Position numbers and translations under genes: made by a program
DNA from: Ectobacillus sp048976805
GTDB taxonomy: Bacteria; Bacillota; Bacilli; Bacillales; Bacillaceae_G
DNA: 64,000 nt
Assembly: GCA_048976805.1 (NCBI GenBank)
Contig: JBHGUR010000101.1
Span: 85,901-149,900 of the forward strand
Direction: 5' to 3'
Notes under the pieces: model-generated
What the model was told of the DNA's origin: nothing
The model's database searches: none
The model's input: the letters and a program-made list of their open reading frames with translations, nothing else
Shown here: positions 60,083 to 64,000 of the stretch, piece after piece
How the letters are laid out: each line of letters opens with the position of its first letter
How positions within the stretch are numbered: the stretch's first letter is position 1

Positions 60083-60232
60083 TTATCTTTCTTTTTTTGT
60101 CTGAAAAATGTGCGATAACAACTGTTTTTGCTGCAGATGATAAATAATTTGATTTGCTTGTTGCGTTTTTTGTTGCTCTGCCATTGCTTTATATTCCAAA
60201 ATTGTCTTTTCCTCATTAGTTAAACGTGCCAT
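60083..60232 (-). CDS. Small paralogous protein A (49 residues)
   Basis: ATG start with GGAGGAGGG seven bases upstream. The product, MARLTNEEKTILEYKAMAEQ then QKTQQANQIIYHLQQKQLLS and HIFQTKKER, is helical and rich in Gln. It is clearly related to small protein B at 60717-60857 (shared RLT.xEK, LEYKAM.EQ, KTQQAN and LQQKQ), which shows that both frames are real genes. No family recognised. A possible structured RNA lies upstream on the same strand. Confidence 0.65.
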   Translation of the reverse strand: MARLTNEEKTILEYKAMAEQQKTQQANQIIYHLQQKQLLSHIFQTKKER

Positions 60233-60314
60233 ATAGACCCTCCTCCTTATTTGTATAGAGTCAGCATTATAAGTGTAAAGCTATTACACTGCTCTTCTTT
60301 TAAGGAGGGGCAGT

Positions 60315-60392
60315 TGTAGGCATTCGCTACATCATCCTCTCTTTATGTGCTTGCGAGGTTAGCTGTCGGGCTTGGGATTAGAGAGAGTTCCC
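60315..60392 (-). ncRNA. Structured RNA candidate, possibly CsfG/ylbH-leader-like
   Basis: On the minus strand: GGGA...TCCC hairpin, then unpaired AAGCCCGACAGCTAA, then CCTC...GAGG hairpin, then TGTAG...CTACA hairpin, and CCCCTCC. This dense string of stems with a conserved-looking single strand is unlike the surrounding DNA. From memory it resembles the CsfG (ylbH leader) RNA of spore formers, but this could not be verified. Confidence 0.35.
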
Positions 60393-60405
60393 TACCTTTT
60401 AACTA

Positions 60406-60578
60406 GGCTCTGTTAAACTTGATTGTTGATGTTCCACTACAGGCGGATGTTTTTTGCGGGCGGGGCCGAGCCGCTTCCCTCGCTGCGCTCAGTCCAGGGT
60501 CTCGGCTGTCCCGCTTTTCCTGCTGGAGTCGCCGCCTTTCACAAATGAATCCAAATCAATATCAGCCTTTACAGAGCC
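60406..60578 (+). mobile_element. MITE-like element, copy 6 (long form)
   Basis: 173 bp from GGCTCTGTTAAA to TTTACAGAGCC (one A lost). AACTA is repeated on both sides (60401-60405 and 60579-60583), shorter than the usual 8 bp. It lies between the RNA candidate and small gene B. Confidence 0.8.
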
Positions 60579-60716
60579 AACTAAAAAAGGATTCGCCCCT
60601 AGCAGTTTGGTACTGCCCATTTGGTTCCCCCGCTCCTGATACAGGATTCAGCTCTAAATTTTTATAGCTTCTAATTTAACATAATTTTCCATGAATTACA
60701 AATGTATTTTGAGATC

Positions 60717-60857
60717 TTATTTTCCGTGTTTTACATATCGCACTGGTTGTTTTTGCTGCAGGTTTTGAAGAACCTCATTTGCTTGTTGTGTTTTTTCTTG
60801 CTCTGTCATTGCTTTATATTCGAGCATTTCTTTTTCCTTATCTGTTAAACGCACCAA
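60717..60857 (-). CDS. Small paralogous protein B (46 residues)
   Basis: TTG start at 60857, six bases from GGAGGGGG; it aligns with the MARLT start of protein A, while the next codon GTG is the alternative. The product, MVRLTDKEKEMLEYKAMTEQ then EKTQQANEVLQNLQQKQPVR, matches A in about 60% of its first 36 residues. The C-terminal tails differ. Upstream lies a perfect palindrome GGGAACGTTCCC (60893-60904), a possible operator. Confidence 0.6.
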   Translation of the reverse strand: MVRLTDKEKEMLEYKAMTEQEKTQQANEVLQNLQQKQPVRYVKHGK

Positions 60858-61061
60858 AAAAATCCCCCTCCTTTTCAGGTAAGTTTCGATACGGGAACGT
60901 TCCCACTCATTAAATATTTATGAATGGCAGCAATCTCGAGTTGCTGCGGCGGAAAAGCTTACGGTTAAAAATTTAACATATAATGACAAAAAACTCAATT
61001 ATTTTTTGATTATTCAAAAAATATAAATTTTTTATATTTGCTTTTAAGAAGGAGGGCTCGC

Positions 61062-61096
61062 TACCAAATTGGTGAAAAACAAACACCAATTTGGTA
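61062..61096 (+). promoter_or_regulatory. Inverted repeat before the CotF-like gene
   Basis: TACCAAATTGGTG (61062-61074) and CACCAATTTGGTA (61084-61096) form a perfect 13-bp inverted repeat with a 9-base gap; each arm is itself nearly palindromic (CCAA-A-TTGG). An AAGGAGGG and a 15-codon frame from TTG 61069 lie over it, so a leader peptide or an operator are both possible. Confidence 0.5.
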
Positions 61097-61153
61097 ATGA
61101 AAATCTTGTTCGTTGAATACAATGGGACAGAGCGAACGTATAGGAGGGAGATT

Positions 61154-61645
61154 ATGCAGGAAGAAGAAAAAATGTTGGCATGGCATGAGACGTTGGAGCT
61201 GCATGAATTAATCGCCTTTCAATCGAATGTTTTATTTAAATTGAAACAGACGTATCAAAAAATAGCAGCCCCGGAAATTAAAGCACTATACCGAAAATCC
61301 ATTGATACGATAGAAGAAAATTTGCAGGAATTGCTTCCGTTTTTTGCAAATGTTCCTGCAGCGAGAGATGAGCAAGAAAGGGAAGAAACGTTTACCGGCT
61401 TTTATGCAGGGGATCTGCTTGGAGCCGCCAAGGCTGCGGTGAGAAATTATGCTGCTGCCATTACAGAAACGGCAACGCCAGAGCTGCGCGCTGTCTTAAC
61501 GCGCCATATTCTTGGCACTGTTCGGTGGCATGAAGAAATATATAATTTTATGCATAAGAGAGGATATTATCCTGCCTATAATTTAAACCAAATGCTTGCT
61601 AATGATGTGAAAAATGCCCAAACGGTTTTAAAAATTAAATATTAA
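61154..61645 (+). CDS. CotF-like spore coat protein
   Basis: 163 residues from ATG 61154 (GGAGGGAG upstream; the frame opens 21 codons earlier). Helical, ferritin-like bundle with MLAWHETLELHELIAFQSNVLFKLKQTY and the C-terminal HILGTVRWHEEIYNFMHKRGYYPAYNLNQML, typical of the CotF/YhcQ coat family. Probably made in the mother cell during sporulation. Confidence 0.75.
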   Translation: MQEEEKMLAWHETLELHELIAFQSNVLFKLKQTYQKIAAPEIKALYRKSIDTIEENLQELLPFFANVPAARDEQEREETFTGFYAGDLLGAAKAAVRNYAAAITETATPELRAVLTRHILGTVRWHEEIYNFMHKRGYYPAYNLNQMLANDVKNAQTVLKIKY

Positions 61646-61679
61646 TACTGTCAAGAAGCGCTCCCAGTCTTGACTAAAA

Positions 61680-61711
61680 CCTGAACATAAATAAGGATGT
61701 TCAGGTTTTTT
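61680..61711 (+). terminator. Terminator after the CotF-like gene
   Basis: CCTGAACAT pairs with ATGTTCAGG around AAATAAGG and ends in six T. Confidence 0.9.
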
Positions 61712-61749
61712 GTATAGGCTGTTTTCGTAAACATTGTTGTTTCTGGAAA

Positions 61750-61927
61750 GGCTCTGTTAAACTTGATTGTTGATGTTCCACTACAGGCGGACGCTTTTTG
61801 CGGGCGGGGCCGAGCCGCTTCCCTCGCTACGCTCAGTTCAGGGTCTCGGCTGTCCCGCTTTTCCCGCTGGAGTCGCCGCCTTTCGTTTCCAAATCAATCA
61901 AAATCAGCATGAGCCTTTAACAGAGCC
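61750..61927 (+). mobile_element. MITE-like element, copy 7 (long form)
   Basis: 178 bp from GGCTCTGTTAAA to TTTAACAGAGCC with the full GC-rich core. No target duplication is seen (TCTGGAAA against GTTGTATA). Confidence 0.85.
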
Positions 61928-62137
61928 GTTGTATATTAAGAAAGCGCGAATTGATAGTAGCGGATTTAAGAATTATCAGTGTAGCTGTGCATTTTCCGTA
62001 TGGGAATGTTGACGCTTTGAAAAAATTTTATTATAATTATCTCGAATTAAAGATAATTGAATTTGAAATATAAGGTGCTTATAGACAGTTTAAAAATGTA
62101 AAAATTTCAAATGATAGTATAAGGAGGCTTTCTTTAT
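61928..62137. other. Gap before the pirin gene
   Basis: AT-rich, no supported gene. AATTATCTCGAATTAAAGATAATT (62034-62057) contains a TTATCT...AGATAA inverted repeat and may be an operator for the pirin gene. Confidence 0.3.
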
Positions 62138-62842
62138 ATGATTACAATATATCCTGCACAATCCAGATATTCCGCAAATCATGGTTGGTTGCAAAGCAGC
62201 TTCAGTTTTTCGTTTGCAGATTATTATGATCCAAATAACATGGAATTTGGTCCAATGCGTGTGTTAAATGATGATTTTGTTAAACCAAATAGGGGATTTG
62301 GCATGCATCCGCACGCTGAAATGGAAATTGTATCTATTGTATTAAAAGGGCATTTACAACATAAAGACAGTGCCGGGCATACAGCGACAACAACATGGGG
62401 AGGTATTCAGCGTATGTCTGCCGGCACCGGTATTTTTCATTCTGAAATGAATCCGTCCCCAAAGGAAGATGTAAACTTTTTGCAAATGTGGTTTTTTCCT
62501 GAGGTACCTCGGTTAACCCCGTCCTATGAACAAACTGAGTATGATGTCAAGAAGCTGAAAAACAGCTTGCTGCCGGTTGTAACAAAAAACCCGACGTCTA
62601 AGGATGTTGCTCATATTCATCAGGATGTAACTATTTATTTATCGGAGCTTGAACGGGGGAAAGAACTGATTTTCAAACAAGAACAAAATCGCCGTATTTT
62701 CATGTTTTCAATTGAGGGGGAGATTTTGTTAAATGGAACGGATAGGTTGGGAAAACGTGATTCGGCACGTATTACAAATGTTCATGAGCTGCATATAAAA
62801 GCAAATGAAGATGCCACATTTATGTTAATTGATTTGCCGTAG
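62138..62842 (+). CDS. Pirin-family protein
   Basis: 234 residues, two cupin domains. The N-terminal cupin has the metal ligands H57, H59, H101 and E103 in GMHPHAEMEIVSIV and IFHSEMN. The second domain lacks them, as usual. YhhW-type pirins act as quercetin dioxygenases in tests; the natural role is unclear. RBS AAGGAGG. Confidence 0.88.
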   Translation: MITIYPAQSRYSANHGWLQSSFSFSFADYYDPNNMEFGPMRVLNDDFVKPNRGFGMHPHAEMEIVSIVLKGHLQHKDSAGHTATTTWGGIQRMSAGTGIFHSEMNPSPKEDVNFLQMWFFPEVPRLTPSYEQTEYDVKKLKNSLLPVVTKNPTSKDVAHIHQDVTIYLSELERGKELIFKQEQNRRIFMFSIEGEILLNGTDRLGKRDSARITNVHELHIKANEDATFMLIDLP

Positions 62843-62962
62843 TTGGTATAAAAAATAACATTTGGTTTAAAAAACCAATCAAAGGCCCATGCTCCCCGCA
62901 TTTGTCCTGCATAGTGTATGTAATGTAAGGAGCTTTCAACATGCGAAGGGAGATGTAAATGT

Positions 62963-63226
62963 ATGACTAATGAGTTTCGCCATCCATTTTTTGGCGGATT
63001 TGGCCGTCCGTTCTTCGGTGGCTTCGGCCGTCCATTCTTTGGATTTGGCCGTCCATTTTTCGGATTTCCGTTTCTAGGAGGTTTTTTAGGGGGATTAGCA
63101 GCAGGAGCACTGCTTAGTCCTGGATTCGGTTATGGTTATCCAGTTCCAGCGCCATATCCTGTTCCATATCCGGCACCATATCCATACCCGTATTATCCGT
63201 ATGGGACGACAGTTACGTATTATTAA
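62963..63226 (+). CDS. Gly/Phe and Pro/Tyr-rich coat-like protein
   Basis: 87 residues. The first half is four near-repeats of FGRPFFG, then a short hydrophobic run (GGFLGGLAAGALL), then a Pro-Tyr-rich tail (PVPAPYPVPYPAPYPYPYYPYG). Low-complexity proteins of this kind occur in Bacillus spore coats or exosporium, but no direct homologue is recognised. RBS GGGAGATG. Confidence 0.6.
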   Translation: MTNEFRHPFFGGFGRPFFGGFGRPFFGFGRPFFGFPFLGGFLGGLAAGALLSPGFGYGYPVPAPYPVPYPAPYPYPYYPYGTTVTYY

Positions 63227-63262
63227 AAGGGATGTAAAAACTAAAATTTATTGTATGAAGGG

Positions 63263-63297
63263 ACACCATCTGTTAGGCCGGGTGGTGTTTTGTTTAT
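63263..63297 (+). terminator. Terminator after the Gly/Pro-rich gene
   Basis: ACACCATC pairs with GGTGGTGT (with G-T pairs) around TGTTAGGCCG, followed by TTTGTTT. Confidence 0.75.
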
Positions 63298-63383
63298 ATT
63301 TTATTGAGAATTGCCTTAGCCATATCAACAAATCTTCATGGCTTTGCTACAATGGAAAAAATACATATTAGGGAGTGATTTAA

Positions 63384-63611
63384 ATGGGAAAATGTAATAT
63401 TGATCATTCGCATGAAGATGTAGTAAAAAAGCTTGAAAGCCAACAGTCCTTTTTACCAGAAGCGTTAGCTAAGCAGCTATATCAATTTTTAGAAAGCGAG
63501 CTCCCCCAGCAAACATTAAATGAGTTGTTTCATCTTTTGAAAAAATATGATTTATCTTCTGTGGAAGAGCGGAAAGAGCGTAATCGAAAAATGGCTTTGC
63601 TTATCGGGTAA
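63384..63611 (+). CDS. Unknown 75-residue protein
   Basis: Soluble, helical: MGKCNIDHSHEDVVKKLESQ, then QSFLPEALAKQLYQFLESEL, and LFHLLKKYDLSSVEERKERN. It has a Cys and His cluster near the start (C4, H8, H10). RBS GGGAGTG. Family not recognised with certainty; small B. cereus-type group-specific proteins look similar. Confidence 0.55.
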   Translation: MGKCNIDHSHEDVVKKLESQQSFLPEALAKQLYQFLESELPQQTLNELFHLLKKYDLSSVEERKERNRKMALLIG

Positions 63612-63640
63612 ATTATAATTGTTACCGCACCTTATATAAA

Positions 63641-63825
63641 GGCTCTGTTAAACTTGATTGTTGATTTTCCCCTACAGGCGGACGCCTTCCGCGGGCGGGG
63701 CCAAGCCGCTTCCCTCGCTGCGCTCAGCCTAGGGTCTCGGCCATCCCATTTTTCCCGCTGTAGTCGCCGCCTTTCGTTTCTAATCAACAAATGAATCCAA
63801 ATCAACATTAGCCTTTAACAGAGCC
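63641..63825 (+). mobile_element. MITE-like element, copy 8 (long form)
   Basis: 185 bp from GGCTCTGTTAAA to TTTAACAGAGCC, with an exact 8-bp duplication TATATAAA (63633-63640 and 63826-63833). Its core has several substitutions, so it is not the youngest copy. Confidence 0.88.
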
Positions 63826-63830
63826 TATAT

Positions 63831-63865
63831 AAAAAAGGGCTGCCCGTTAAATGCAGCCCCTTTTT
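63831..63865 (+). terminator. Terminator upstream of the group II intron
   Basis: GGGCTGC (63837-63843) pairs with GCAGCCC (63853-63859); A6 and CTTTTT flank it. Class IIC introns insert just after such hairpins. Confidence 0.85.
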
Positions 63866-63868
63866 GTT

Positions 63869-64000
63869 GTGCGCCCGGCATGGGTGCAGTCTCTAGGGTG
63901 AAAGTCCCGAACCGTGAAGGCAGTAGTAGCGGCTAGCTTAACGCAAGGGTGTCCGTGGTGACGCGGAATCTGAAGGAAGCGAGCGGCAAATCTCTGGTCC
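63869..64000 (+). mobile_element. Group II intron (class IIC), 5' part
   Basis: Begins GTGCGCCCGGCATGGGTGCA and continues with domain I landmarks GGGTGAAAGTCCCGAACC, AAGGCAGTAGTAGC, CGCAAGGGTGTCCGTGGTGA and GGAATCTGAAGGAAGC. This matches, as recalled, the domain I of the Oceanobacillus iheyensis group IIC intron. The start lies three bases after the U-run of a terminator, the known IIC target. The intron-encoded reverse transcriptase must lie beyond the window. Confidence 0.9.

Noticed and set aside
60419..60667. Open frames inside MITE copies (also near 59194 and 61767)
   Set aside because: They follow the GC-rich element core in several frames, differ between copies and have no ribosome site.
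60893..60904. LexA (SOS) box at GGGAACGTTCCC
   Set aside because: The Bacillus LexA site is GAAC-N4-GTTC; here there is no 4-base gap between the arms.

Overview
The window reads as a chromosomal segment of an endospore-forming, motile Bacillaceae species (AT-rich, strong AGGAGG ribosome binding sites, sigma-A promoters). The flagellar genes are laid out as in the Bacillus cereus group: cheA followed by a double-CheC FliY-type protein, a MogR repressor next to flagellin, sigma-A-type flagellar promoters, and no sigD, flgM or flhG. Many proteins look diverged from B. cereus itself, so a relative or sister lineage is likely; this placement is inference from gene order and motifs only.

Layout. 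(1) 1-35784: motility and chemotaxis island. It runs from the 3' end of cheA through fliY and two unknown membrane-linked genes, then a minus-strand pair (cheR and an unknown gene), then a long plus-strand series: yaaR-like, flgN-like, flgK, flgL, fliD, fliS, fliT-like, flgB, flgC, fliE, fliF, fliG, fliH, fliI, fliJ-like, fliK, flgD, flgE, two unknown genes, cheV, mogR. Next come flagellin (minus strand), a lytic transglycosylase, a mini-SpoA protein, and fliM, fliN, fliO-like, fliP, fliQ, fliR, flhB, flhA, flhF, flgG. (2) 35785-40342: a BirA-controlled operon with bioY, an acyl-CoA ligase (yhfT), a thiolase-like gene (yhfS) and a two-subunit MaoC-type dehydratase. (3) 40343-47467: a soluble chemoreceptor, an alanine/sodium symporter, an XhlA-like protein, a YczE-like membrane protein and topB. 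(4) 47468-55850: a maltose/maltodextrin operon (LacI-type regulator, GH65 maltose phosphorylase, binding protein, two permeases, beta-phosphoglucomutase) followed by a broken glycosidase fragment. (5) 55851-64000: accessory genes (LSm-like DUF2642 protein, ArsB/NhaD-type permease, HD hydrolase, MIP18 protein, two tiny paralogous proteins, CotF-like spore protein, pirin, Gly/Pro-rich coat-like protein), repeats and the start of a group II intron.

Mobile DNA. Eight copies of a short non-coding element with GGCTCTGTTAAA terminal inverted repeats are scattered through the window. Several have exact 8-bp target duplications. Seven share a GC-rich core that resembles the GGCGGCGACTCC...GCGTCCGCCTG repeat common in Bacillaceae; one has the same ends around an unrelated core. 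One copy supplies the stop codon of topB. The window ends inside the 5' domain of a class IIC group II intron placed just after a terminator hairpin.

How the genes work together. The flagellar island encodes nearly the whole export gate, basal body, hook, filament and caps; cheY and the motor genes presumably lie upstream. MogR probably represses the island through a TTTT-N5-AAAA site, seen here before mogR itself. The maltose operon imports maltodextrin, cleaves maltose with phosphate, and converts beta-glucose-1-phosphate to glucose-6-phosphate, under a regulator with operators at its own gene and before the phosphorylase gene.
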